The translations under genes and the position numbers were made by a program. A stretch of 64,000 nucleotides of DNA from VHCN01 sp964589935 (GTDB lineage: Bacteria; Verrucomicrobiota; Verrucomicrobiia; Limisphaerales; VHCN01): assembly GCA_964589935.1 (NCBI GenBank), contig CAZPVD010000008.1, positions 62,001 to 126,000 of the forward strand, read 5' to 3'. Each line of letters opens with the position of its first letter. Position 1 is the first letter of the stretch. A model generated the notes under the pieces. That model saw only the letters and a list, made by a program, of their open reading frames with translations. It was not told the DNA's origin and did not search any database. Positions 51,293 to 59,410 of the stretch are shown here, piece by piece.

Positions 51293-52782
51293 TGCAAGCC
51301 TCCCTTCCGCATCGCGTCAAAAAGCGACGAATTGAAGCTTGGCACAATGAGGTCGAGGAGGATTCGCGGATAGAGGCCGATGAAAAGAGTCGTTCCCAAC
51401 AGCAGCGCCGCGCCAAGACGCTCTGGAATGGAAATGGGTTCAAACTCGCGCGCGTGTTCGTGCGATGCCTGAGATGCTATCGCTTCCGCATCGGGGAAAA
51501 ACGCCTTCTGCAACGCGCGCATCGTGTAGGCGACACCGATGACGATGCCGAGGCCGGCGGCGACGGTGAAGCCGGGCAATGACTTCCACGCGCCGACAAG
51601 CACTTGAAATTCCGCAACGAATCCGCTGAAGCCCGGCAGACCCATCGAGGCCACCGCCGCGATGGCAAACGTCACCGCTGTGAAGGGCATTGCCTTGAGC
51701 AGGCCCATGCCTTCAAGCACGGTCAGTTCGCGCGTGTGCGTGCGGTCATACACCATGCGGCCCACGACGCCAAACAGTAGTCCAGCGATGATACCATGCG
51801 AAAACATCTGCAGCACCGCGCCGGAGAGGCCGATGATGTTCAGCGTCGCGAGGCCGAGCAGCACGAAACCCATGTGGCTCACGCTCGAATAGCCGATGAC
51901 GAATTTGAAGTCCTTCTGCGTGAGCGCGACCATCGCGCCGCCCACGATGCCAATGACGGCGAGCAGCGCGAGCTCGCCCTGCCACGCGCGCAGGCCCAGC
52001 GGGAAGAGCGTCATCGCCACGCGCAGGCAGCCGTAGGCGCCGAGCTTCATCACCACACCCGCGAGCAGCATCGAGGCGGCCGTCGGCGCGGCGACATGGC
52101 CCGTCGGCGCCCACGTGTGAAACGGCCACAGGCCCGCGAGAATCGCGAAGCCGATGAACACCAGCGGGAACGCCCACACTTGAAACTGCTCGGGGAACGG
52201 AAACTTCGCCAGCTCGACGAGGCTGAAACTTTTCCCACCCGCGACAACGAACGCAGCAATCACGCCGATGAGCACCATCGCGCTGCCCACGAACGAGTAG
52301 AGCGCGAGCTTCATCGCACCGTATTCCTTCCGCGTCGAACCCCAGATCGCGATGAGGAAGTATTTCGGGATGATCGCCAGCTCGTAGAACACGAACAGCG
52401 TGAACAAATCGAAGCTCAGGAACACGCCGTAAACGCCGCCGATAAGCGCGAGGAACAGCGCGAAGAATTCCTTCGTGCGATGCTCGATGTTCCATGAAAA
52501 GAGGATTCCAGCGACCGCCGCGAGGCCCGTGAGCAGGACGAGCGTGAGGCTGATGCCGTCCGCCGCGAGATGATAACGGATGCCGAGCGAGTGAACCCAT
52601 TCGACGTCCGTGATGGTGAAGAGTCCGCCGGGCGCTTGCAGCGTGCCGATGACGCCGCACGCAAGCCCGCCGAGCGCGACGAGCAGCGCCATCGCGCGCG
52701 CCGACCGCGCGTCATCACGCGGCAGAAGCAGCAGCCCGAATGAGCCAAGCAGCGAGAGATAAATGGTCCAGGCCAGAATCAT
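51289..52782 (-). CDS. nuoM: NADH-quinone oxidoreductase subunit M, copy 2 (lacks helix 7 lysine)
   Basis: 497 aa from the ATG at 52782; the frame continues upstream only as an out-of-frame reading of the neighbouring gene. It keeps the helix 5 glutamate (E134 in VFYELAIIPKYFLIAIWG) and the helix 8 lysine K246 (VVMKLGAYG). The helix 7 position that is lysine in NuoM (AVKxP) is leucine here, L214 in GFAILAGLWPFHTWAPTGHV. So the charge chain thought to drive proton movement is altered. Its ATG shares a base with the stop of the other NuoM gene, and its stop overlaps nuoN. It is the canonical-position NuoM judging by order, but the sequence type differs. Confidence 0.92.
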   Translation of the reverse strand: MILAWTIYLSLLGSFGLLLLPRDDARSARAMALLVALGGLACGVIGTLQAPGGLFTITDVEWVHSLGIRYHLAADGISLTLVLLTGLAAVAGILFSWNIEHRTKEFFALFLALIGGVYGVFLSFDLFTLFVFYELAIIPKYFLIAIWGSTRKEYGAMKLALYSFVGSAMVLIGVIAAFVVAGGKSFSLVELAKFPFPEQFQVWAFPLVFIGFAILAGLWPFHTWAPTGHVAAPTAASMLLAGVVMKLGAYGCLRVAMTLFPLGLRAWQGELALLAVIGIVGGAMVALTQKDFKFVIGYSSVSHMGFVLLGLATLNIIGLSGAVLQMFSHGIIAGLLFGVVGRMVYDRTHTRELTVLEGMGLLKAMPFTAVTFAIAAVASMGLPGFSGFVAEFQVLVGAWKSLPGFTVAAGLGIVIGVAYTMRALQKAFFPDAEAIASQASHEHAREFEPISIPERLGAALLLGTTLFIGLYPRILLDLIVPSFNSSLFDAMRKGGLQ

Positions 52783-54332
52783 CAGAATTTCAGATGTTCC
52801 ACCAGCCGCGCGACTGTTGCCGTCGTGAATTCCGTCAGCAGTTGCGGAAAAATGCCGAACACGAACATCAGCGCGACGGCGGGTGCGATGACGAGGCGTT
52901 CGCGCGTAGTCAGGTCGGGCAGCGTTTTCCAGCGCTCGTTCAGCGGGCCGTTGAAGACGCGTTGCAGCAAGGTAAGCAGGAAGATCGCCGTGACGAGTAG
53001 GCCGAGCGTCGAGAGCGCCGCGGCCCAGCCCGCGAGCGGGAACACGCCCTTGAAGATGAGGAACTCGCCGACGAAGCCGTTCAGACCCGGCAGCCCGAGC
53101 GACGCGAAAAGCGAAATGCCCATCAACCCGCAAAACACCGGCGCGATTTTGCGCAGGCCGCCGAAGTCATCGAGACCGCGCAGACCGCCGCTGCGTTGTT
53201 CGAGCCAGCCAACGAAGCAGAACAACGCCGCAGCGGTGAGACCGTGGTTGAACATCTGGAGGAAGACGCCGTTGAGCGCGGCGGATTTTTCAACGGCCCA
53301 GCGCGCGTCGCCCGGTGTCGCGCTCGCGACCGCAAAAATGCCGAGCAGGCAGTAGCCGAGATGGTTGATGGACGAGTAGGCGAGCACGCGCTTGAGGTCA
53401 CGCTGCGCAAACGCGGCGAAGGCGGAGAACACAACCGTCGCCACCGCAAGCCACAGCAGCGGCGTGAGCGCCGCGCGCGTTTGCTCCGGGAAGATCGGCA
53501 GCAAAATACGCAGGAAACCATACACGCCCATCTTCGACATCGCGCCGGTGAGCAGCATCGTCGCGCCCGTCGGCGCCTCGGCATAGGCCGCGGGCAGCCA
53601 CGTGTGGAATGGCATCAGCGGCACCTTCACCGCGAAACCGAGCAGCGTGCCGATAAACAACACCATCGCGAGCGACGACGCATTCGCCCACGCGAATTTT
53701 TCGCCGAGACTTGCGAGAAGTTTGCCGGACTTCGCCTGCGAGGCGAGTTCGGCGAAATCAAACGTGCCCGTCGCCTGAAACAGCGCGAGAAACGCCAGCA
53801 GCATCGCGACGCTGCCGACCATCGTGTAGATGAAGAACTGCGTTGCCGCCGCGCCGCGATTGGGGCCACCCCAGAGCTTCACGAGGAAGAACGCGGGCAC
53901 GAGCCCGATTTCCCAGAACAGGAACCAATGGAAAAAATTCTGCGCCGTGAACGTGCCGAACAACCCGGCCTGCAAAAAAAGCACCAGCGCGTGGAACAGC
54001 GGCACGCGGTCCTCGATGCCGCGCGACGCGAGCAGCGCCATCGGCACGAGCAGCGCGGTGAGCAGGACCATCAGCAGGCCAAGCCCGTCGAGGCCGAGCT
54101 TGTATTCGATGCCGAGCGTGGGAATCCATTTGTGGACCTCCGCAAACTGCAGTTCCGCCGAAGCCGCGTTGAACCCGCGCCACAGCACCAGCACCAGCAC
54201 AAGCGGGACGAGCGACGCGGCGAGCGCAAACTTGCGCGCGGCCTGTTTGTCCGTGGCGCTGAAGCCGAGCAGTGCCACGCCGCCCGCCAGCGGGAGGAGC
54301 GTTAGGAGTGTCAGCAGCGGCAGCTCGCTCAT
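52782..54332 (-). CDS. nuoM: NADH-quinone oxidoreductase subunit M, copy 1
   Basis: 516 aa from the ATG at 54332. It has the full set of expected charged residues: helix 5 glutamate E141 (HWFLFWEIGLVPAFFLVKLW), helix 7 lysine K236 (GFAVKVPLMPFHTWLPAAYA) and helix 8 lysine K267 (LTGAMSKMGVYGFLRILLPI). AYAEAPTGATMLL and ALNGVFLQMFNHGLTAAALF also fit NuoM/NuoL antiporter-like subunits. The start overlaps the nuoL stop by 4 bp and the stop shares a base with the next NuoM. Two NuoM-type genes in tandem are atypical and suggest an extra proton-pumping module. Confidence 0.94.
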   Translation of the reverse strand: MSELPLLTLLTLLPLAGGVALLGFSATDKQAARKFALAASLVPLVLVLVLWRGFNAASAELQFAEVHKWIPTLGIEYKLGLDGLGLLMVLLTALLVPMALLASRGIEDRVPLFHALVLFLQAGLFGTFTAQNFFHWFLFWEIGLVPAFFLVKLWGGPNRGAAATQFFIYTMVGSVAMLLAFLALFQATGTFDFAELASQAKSGKLLASLGEKFAWANASSLAMVLFIGTLLGFAVKVPLMPFHTWLPAAYAEAPTGATMLLTGAMSKMGVYGFLRILLPIFPEQTRAALTPLLWLAVATVVFSAFAAFAQRDLKRVLAYSSINHLGYCLLGIFAVASATPGDARWAVEKSAALNGVFLQMFNHGLTAAALFCFVGWLEQRSGGLRGLDDFGGLRKIAPVFCGLMGISLFASLGLPGLNGFVGEFLIFKGVFPLAGWAAALSTLGLLVTAIFLLTLLQRVFNGPLNERWKTLPDLTTRERLVIAPAVALMFVFGIFPQLLTEFTTATVARLVEHLKF

Positions 54333-56500
54333 TTCCCGCACCCCCAGCTCAAGAGTAGCACCAGCGCGGCGAGCGCGAGGCCGATGACACGAAGATAATT
54401 CTGCACCTGGCCGTCCTGCGTCTGCGACGCCGCATCGGAACCGGCGCGCACACCACGGCAGCCTTCGTCGAAACCAAAGTTGATGACATACTCGTCGAAG
54501 AACCGGCTCACCCACGAAAGCCCGAGAACGAACAGCGACACGAGCTTCACCGCGCCGCCCCACACGAAGCGGTCGAACACGTCGCTCAACGAAGCGGCTA
54601 GCGCGTTCCAGCGAATCACCGTCGCCTCGTAAAATTCATCCACGCGGAACTTGTCGCGCAGCATGGCAAAGAGGGCGGGTTGCTTCACTTCGAGCGGGTC
54701 CAGTTCGTCCGCGGACGCGGCGGGCTTGCGGCCATACACGAGCCAGCCCGCGACAATGCCGGCCAGCGCGACGAGCGTGGAAACGATCATGACGGGAACC
54801 GCGCCCGACGCGTCGGCCTCGTGCTTTGCACCGAGGTAATGCTGGAACGCCGGCCACCACGGCGTGCCGAGAAGTCCAAGCACGGCCGCGAACACCGCGA
54901 GGATCACGAGCGGCACGGTCATCACGGCGGGGGATTCGTGAGGTTCACCGTGCGAATGCGCCCGGCTCTTTCCCCAAAATACATACGCCATCTGCCGCGT
55001 CATGTAGAACGCCGTGAGCAGCGCGCCAAACAGGCCGAGGTAGAACGGCCCGTGCGACGCCCAGCCATGCGCGGAGTGGAGGATGTCGTCCTTGCTCCAG
55101 AAACCCGCGAGCGGGAACACGCCGGCCAGCGCCATCATGCCGACGGCGTAGGTCGCGAACGTCACCGGCATGTATTTCTTCACGCCGCCCATGTTGCGGA
55201 TGTCCTGCTCCTCGTGGCAGCCGTGGATGACCGAGCCGGCGCCGAGGAAGAGCAGCGCCTTGAAGAACGCGTGGGTGATGAGATGAAACATCCCGACCGT
55301 CACGCCGCCGACGCCGAGGCCCATCATCATGTAGCCGAGTTGCGACACAGTTGAGTAGGCGAGGATGCGCTTGATGTCCGTCTGCGCGACGGCGATGAGC
55401 GAGGCGAAGACGGCGGTGAGCGCGCCGATCCATGTGACGACAGCCAGAACGGATGGTGGCTCCTGCGCGGATTGAACCGCCTTCCTTAACTCGGCCTCGG
55501 TCTTGAAGGTCACACTGCCAAGCGCACGTTCCTTGGATGATATTCCTGAAACTGCCGGACTCGGAACCAATAGATGATAACCGCTCGAATCTGAAGAGAT
55601 AGCAACCCCGCGCACAGGCACCGCTTCCATCAAGGGATAGACCCGCGCCACGAGGAACACACCCGCCGCCACCATCGTCGCCGCGTGAATGAGCGCACTG
55701 ACGGGCGTGGGGCCTTCCATTGCGTCAGGCAGCCAGACGTGCAACGGGAGCTGGCCTGATTTGCCGATCGCACCACAGAAGATTAGCAACGCAATTGCCG
55801 TGCTCACGGCCATTCCGGCAAATGTGATTTCACCCACGAGCCTCGTGAGCGCGGATTGTTCAAGGCAGCCCGCGCCGTTGTCGTAAAACAGCAGCGTGCC
55901 CGTCTCGTGATAGAGCCACACCATGCCGAGCAGCAGGCCGATGTCGCCAATGCGCGTGGTGATGAAGGCCTTCTTGGCCGCCGCCGCCGCGCTGGGCTTG
56001 TGATACCAGAAGCCGATGAGCAGATACGACGCGAGGCCGACCAGCTCCCACGAGATGAAGAGCAGCAGCAGGCTGTTCGCGATGACCACGCCAAGCATCG
56101 CCGCCGCGAACAGCGCGAGGAACGTGAAGAAGCGCGTGAAGTTCTCGTCATGCGCCATGTAGCCGACGCTGTAGATGAAGATGAGCAACCCGACGAAGCT
56201 GACCATCACGAGCATCACCGCCGCAAGCGGGTCCAGAACGAAGCCGAGGCGCAACAGCCCTTCCCCGCCGGCGGCGAATTGCAGCCACGTGAAGTTGACC
56301 GTCTCGCGGAACGCGCCCTCGCCGTGCGATTGCAGCGTGGCCGCGAACGCGACGAGCGAGAGCACGAGCGAGCCGGCCATCGCGCCGATGGCGAGCGTGG
56401 CCGACAGCGCGCGCTGCGGACGCTTGCACAACGCGCTCAACCCCGCCGCGAGCAGTGGCAGGAGCGGAATCAGCCAGAGATTGTGAACGATCCAAGTCAT
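54329..56500 (-). CDS. nuoL: NADH-quinone oxidoreductase subunit L, with loop insertion and long C-terminal lateral region
   Basis: 723 aa, longer than the 613 of E. coli. Core features are present: LLFISWELVGLASYLLIGFW (helix 5 Glu), GKSGQLPLHVWLPDAMEGPT (helix 7 Lys), QTDIKRILAYSTVSQLGYMM and HAFFKALLFLGAGSVIHGCH. Between VYPLMEAVPV (near 295) and SVLAVVTWIGALT (near 350) there are about 55 extra residues rich in Ser, Gly and charged residues. The lateral segment between VDEFYEATV and the final helix YLRVIGLALAALVLLL is about 33 residues longer than in E. coli. NuoL carries the lateral helix that spans the other antiporter subunits. Start overlaps none; nuoK is 85 bp upstream. Confidence 0.95.
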   Translation of the reverse strand: MTWIVHNLWLIPLLPLLAAGLSALCKRPQRALSATLAIGAMAGSLVLSLVAFAATLQSHGEGAFRETVNFTWLQFAAGGEGLLRLGFVLDPLAAVMLVMVSFVGLLIFIYSVGYMAHDENFTRFFTFLALFAAAMLGVVIANSLLLLFISWELVGLASYLLIGFWYHKPSAAAAAKKAFITTRIGDIGLLLGMVWLYHETGTLLFYDNGAGCLEQSALTRLVGEITFAGMAVSTAIALLIFCGAIGKSGQLPLHVWLPDAMEGPTPVSALIHAATMVAAGVFLVARVYPLMEAVPVRGVAISSDSSGYHLLVPSPAVSGISSKERALGSVTFKTEAELRKAVQSAQEPPSVLAVVTWIGALTAVFASLIAVAQTDIKRILAYSTVSQLGYMMMGLGVGGVTVGMFHLITHAFFKALLFLGAGSVIHGCHEEQDIRNMGGVKKYMPVTFATYAVGMMALAGVFPLAGFWSKDDILHSAHGWASHGPFYLGLFGALLTAFYMTRQMAYVFWGKSRAHSHGEPHESPAVMTVPLVILAVFAAVLGLLGTPWWPAFQHYLGAKHEADASGAVPVMIVSTLVALAGIVAGWLVYGRKPAASADELDPLEVKQPALFAMLRDKFRVDEFYEATVIRWNALAASLSDVFDRFVWGGAVKLVSLFVLGLSWVSRFFDEYVINFGFDEGCRGVRAGSDAASQTQDGQVQNYLRVIGLALAALVLLLSWGCGK

Positions 56501-56585
56501 GCCTGTGTGACAACCGCAGAGGCGCGGCGGCGCGGAGATTTATTCCCCGCTGCTCTGCGTCTTTGCGTCTCTGTGGTTAAATATT

Positions 56586-56897
56586 TCATCCCTTCATCGA
56601 GTTCAGCTTGTTCAGGTCAGTGGTCTTGAAGTGCCGGTAAATCGCGATGATGAGCGCGAGGCCGACGGCGGCCTCGGCGGCGGCGATGGCGATGGAAAAG
56701 ATCGCGAACATCACGCCGGCGGCAGCCTCCGGGTTCGCGCCGAAGCGCCAGAAGGCGATGAAGTTCAGGTTCGCCGCGTTGAGCATCAGCTCGATGCCGA
56801 TGAGCACGAGGATGGCGTTGCGCCGCGTGAGCGCGCCCGCAAGCCCGATGCTGAACAGCAGCGCGCTCAGGAGCAGATATGACGAAAGCGGGGTCAT
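56586..56897 (-). CDS. nuoK: NADH-quinone oxidoreductase subunit K
   Basis: 103 aa from the ATG at 56897 (MTPLSSYLLLSALLFSIGLA); the frame is open upstream only as a shadow of nuoJ. It has the three helices of NuoK with the two conserved glutamates in LIGIELMLNAANLNFIAFWR and AIAAAEAAVGLALIIAIYRH, both needed for proton coupling. Start overlaps the nuoJ stop by 4 bp (ATGA). Confidence 0.96.
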   Translation of the reverse strand: MTPLSSYLLLSALLFSIGLAGALTRRNAILVLIGIELMLNAANLNFIAFWRFGANPEAAAGVMFAIFSIAIAAAEAAVGLALIIAIYRHFKTTDLNKLNSMKG

Positions 56898-57463
56898 GGG
56901 TGATTGCCGATTGAGCCGGATGCGCCGTGTTCTGACTCCTGACTCCTGACACCTGACACTTGCTCCTGCATCGCGATGATGACGGCACCGATGAGCGCGG
57001 CGGTGAGCAGGAGCGCGATGACTTCCAACGGCAGCACGTAGTCGCCCATGAGCTGCGCGCCGAGTTTCTTCACGGTGACGGACTGTTGCGCGAAGCCCTC
57101 GTTTTTCAGCGGCAACGGCGGGCGCGAAGCCGTCCACGCGAGCGCGGCGGTGCCGATTGCCCCGAACACGAGCACCGCGATGGCCGGACCAAGGAACCAC
57201 AGGCGCGTCGGCGGCACATGCGCATCGGCAGCATCCGCGCGAGTGAGCAGGATGGCGAAGACGATGAGGATGGCAACCGCGCCGACATACACGAGGATTT
57301 GCGCGAAGCCGACAAACTCCGCGTTCAGCGTCAGGAACAAGCCCGCGAGGCCCGCAAGCGTCAGCGCGAGGCAGAGTGCGCAGTGGACGAGATTGCGCAG
57401 GCTCATCGCGGCGACAGCCGAGACGAGCGTCACGAGCGCAAGGATGGCGAAAGCAGGCGTCAT
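56894..57463 (-). CDS. nuoJ: NADH-quinone oxidoreductase subunit J
   Basis: 189 aa from the ATG at 57463 (MTPAFAILALVTLVSAVAAM). Helix 3, where NuoJ has its pi-bulge region, reads GFAQILVYVGAVAILIVFAI. The core ends at LIGAVIIAMQEQ, where most NuoJ proteins stop within a few residues; here 23 extra residues (VSGVRSQESEHGASGSIGNH) follow. Most of this tail is encoded by a heptanucleotide tandem repeat, so it is probably dispensable. The start overlaps the nuoH stop and the stop overlaps the nuoK start, each by 4 bp. Confidence 0.95.
   Translation of the reverse strand: MTPAFAILALVTLVSAVAAMSLRNLVHCALCLALTLAGLAGLFLTLNAEFVGFAQILVYVGAVAILIVFAILLTRADAADAHVPPTRLWFLGPAIAVLVFGAIGTAALAWTASRPPLPLKNEGFAQQSVTVKKLGAQLMGDYVLPLEVIALLLTAALIGAVIIAMQEQVSGVRSQESEHGASGSIGNHP
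56933..56960 (-). repeat. Heptanucleotide tandem repeat within the 3' end of nuoJ
   Basis: Four 7-bp units on the plus strand: TGACTCC, TGACTCC, TGACACC, TGACACT. On the coding strand this is GGWGTCA-type repetition and gives the V-R-S-Q-E-S tail of NuoJ. A change of one unit shifts the frame of the NuoJ end just before the nuoK start. Such repeats usually lie between genes, so this one has probably been absorbed into the coding sequence. Confidence 0.85.
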
Positions 57464-58653
57464 TCGGCGAAGTGGTATTTGCGCTTCACGAAATGTTTTC
57501 CGTCCGTCAGTCCGCGGCCGAGCATCACGTAGGGCACGGCGAGCATCGCGGCGCAGAGCAGCCAGCGCGCGGGGCCGGGCGTGAGGAAGCGCCACACGCC
57601 CGCGACGAAAAGGTTCAACAGCGCGAGTGGCAGCATGAACTTCCACGCGAGGCCCATGAGCTGGTCCGCGCGCAATCGCGGCACGGTGCCGCGCACCCAG
57701 ATGAAAAACACGATCAACGCGAGCAGCTTCACAAAAAACCACGCCCATGACGGCACGAACTCCAGCGCGGCGAGCGGCGCGTGCCATCCTCCTAGGAAGA
57801 GCGTGATGCCCAGCCCGCTCATCGCGAAGAGGCCGAGATATTCGCCGAGGAAAAACAGCGCGAACTTGAAGCCGCTGTATTCCGTGAAGTAGCCCGCGAC
57901 GAGTTCCGACTCCGCCTCGGGCATGTCGAACGGCGAGCGGTTCGCCTCCGCGCACGCGGCGGTGAGGAAGAGCAAAAATCCCGCAAAGCCCCACGGCGTG
58001 AAGATGAACCAGTTCGCCAGCCCCCACGTGTAGCCGGCCTGCGCGTCCACAATGCGGGCGGGCGCGAGCGAGCCGGCGATCATCACGGCGGTGACGGTCG
58101 AGAGCAGCAGCGGCAGTTCGTAGCTGACCATTTGCGCGATGGCGCGCATCGCGCCGAGGAGCGAATACTTGTTGCGGCTCGACCAGCCCGCCATGAACAC
58201 GCACAGCTCCGTGCTCGCTCCGACAGCGAAGAAAAACAGGAGGCCCGCGTCCAGGTCGAGCGGCGTCATGTTGCGTCCGTAAGGAATCACGGAGAACGCG
58301 AGCAGAGCGGGAATCATGATGACGACCGGCGCGAGAAAATGAACGACCTTGTCCGCCGCGCGCGGAACAATGTCCTCCTTCGTCAGCATCTTGATGCCGT
58401 CCGCGATGAACTGTCCGAAGCCGAACAGGCGGATGTCCGTGAACGGAATGCCCACGCGGTTCGGGCCGTAGCGGTTCTGGATGCGGCCGAGTCCCTTGCG
58501 CTCGATCACCGTGACGATGCCGAAAAGCAGCGGGAACACCGCCAGAATCGGCACGATGGAAAGCGCGATGGACGCGAGCCACTGGAACTCAACCGGGCAC
58601 AGGCCGACGAGCCAGTGCTTGAGCGCGACGGGAAGTTGGTCGAGGAAGTCCAT
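57460..58653 (-). CDS. nuoH: NADH-quinone oxidoreductase subunit H
   Basis: 397 aa from the ATG at 58653; a GTG at 58659 overlapping the nuoI stop is an alternative. NuoH forms most of the quinone tunnel where the membrane and peripheral arms meet. The signatures are present: VIERKGLGRIQNRYGPNRVG, SYELPLLLSTVTAVMIA, FDMPEAESELVAGYFTEYSG and FVKLLALIVFFIWVRGTVPR with RLRADQLM. The length is slightly above the usual 325-350 because of an extra loop near the N-terminus. It follows nuoI, whereas in most operons nuoH comes before nuoI. Confidence 0.96.
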   Translation of the reverse strand: MDFLDQLPVALKHWLVGLCPVEFQWLASIALSIVPILAVFPLLFGIVTVIERKGLGRIQNRYGPNRVGIPFTDIRLFGFGQFIADGIKMLTKEDIVPRAADKVVHFLAPVVIMIPALLAFSVIPYGRNMTPLDLDAGLLFFFAVGASTELCVFMAGWSSRNKYSLLGAMRAIAQMVSYELPLLLSTVTAVMIAGSLAPARIVDAQAGYTWGLANWFIFTPWGFAGFLLFLTAACAEANRSPFDMPEAESELVAGYFTEYSGFKFALFFLGEYLGLFAMSGLGITLFLGGWHAPLAALEFVPSWAWFFVKLLALIVFFIWVRGTVPRLRADQLMGLAWKFMLPLALLNLFVAGVWRFLTPGPARWLLCAAMLAVPYVMLGRGLTDGKHFVKRKYHFAE

Positions 58654-58655
58654 CG

Positions 58656-59303
58656 TCACGCAGCGGGCGGCGGTGTCACGGGGGGCTTCGGCGCGGCGGA
58701 ACCGACTGGCGCGGTTGGCGAAGCCGGCGCGGCCTTCGCGGCTGCGGCGGCTTTCGCCTTGGCCTCGGCGTCGGCCTTTGCCTTCGCGACGTCGGCGACG
58801 CGGCGCGTGTCAATTTCGCCAGCGTCGGTCGGGTGAAGCTCGTTGAAATGGGAGTTCGGTCTCGCGAGCTGTTCCTTGTGCAGCAGCAGAGCGCCAAAGC
58901 GGTCGGTCGTCGAAAGCTCGAACTCCTTGTCCATCTTGATCGCGTCGAACGGGCAGACCTCGACGCAAATCTGGCAGCTCATGCAGACCGAGATGTCAAT
59001 GTCGAAGACCGCCGGATACAACTGCGGCTTGCCGACGTGGTCGGGTTTTTTGTCCTTCGACTTCTCGATGTAGATGCACTGCGGCGGGCACTCCTTCTCG
59101 CAAATCTGGCACGCGACGCAGCGCAGGCCCTTCATCGCGTCGTTGCCGTCAAAAACGAGGAACGGAAACTGGCGGGCGTTTTCCTTGGGCGTGTCGCGCT
59201 CCTCGGGATACTGAAGCGTGACAAGCCGCTCGTCGGAGACGTAGCTGCCGGCGAAATTCCTCGCCGTTTCGACCATGCCTTTGAGAATGCCGGTGCCAAG
59301 CAC
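58656..59303 (-). CDS. nuoI: NADH-quinone oxidoreductase subunit I (two 4Fe-4S clusters)
   Basis: 215 aa. Two ferredoxin motifs bind the N6a and N6b clusters: C62, C65, C68 and C72 (RCVACQICEKECP) and C106, C109, C112 and C116 (CMSCQICVEVCP). It hands electrons to the last cluster before quinone. From about residue 165 the protein has an Ala/Lys/Pro-rich tail of some 50 residues (AKAKADAEAKAKAAAAAKAA) that is absent from typical NuoI. It is the first nuo gene in the operon here; the hydrophilic subunits B, C, D, E, F and G are not in the window. Confidence 0.96.
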   Translation of the reverse strand: MLGTGILKGMVETARNFAGSYVSDERLVTLQYPEERDTPKENARQFPFLVFDGNDAMKGLRCVACQICEKECPPQCIYIEKSKDKKPDHVGKPQLYPAVFDIDISVCMSCQICVEVCPFDAIKMDKEFELSTTDRFGALLLHKEQLARPNSHFNELHPTDAGEIDTRRVADVAKAKADAEAKAKAAAAAKAAPASPTAPVGSAAPKPPVTPPPAA

Positions 59304-59330
59304 GGGCGGAGGTTACAAGGGGCCGGTCAA

Positions 59331-59344
59331 AAGTTGCAAGTTGC
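59331..59344. repeat. Short 7-bp tandem duplication upstream of nuoI
   Basis: AAGTTGC-AAGTTGC followed by AGG, 28 bp before the nuoI start on the minus strand. It has the same unit length as the repeat in nuoJ but a different sequence. Confidence 0.5.
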
Positions 59345-59357
59345 AGGTTTGTTTTTT

Positions 59358-59390
59358 GAAGCGATTTGATTTTTGGCCGCGAATCGCTTC
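59358..59390 (-). repeat. Stem-loop between the large gene and nuoI
   Basis: GAAGCGATT at 59358-59366 pairs perfectly with AATCGCTTC at 59382-59390 over a 15-nt loop, just beyond the stop of the large gene. A run of A, not T, follows on the minus strand, so it is not a standard terminator in that direction; the nuoI promoter should be in the 107-bp gap. Confidence 0.4.
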
Positions 59391-59410
59391 GTGGCCCCGG
59401 CCTCCGGCTC

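Noticed and set aside
56894..58582. A 562-residue fusion of an Arg/His-rich domain to NuoJ
   Set aside because: The first part is the antisense-like frame-shifted reading of nuoH and has the Arg-rich look of GC-rich shadow frames; NuoJ begins at 57463.
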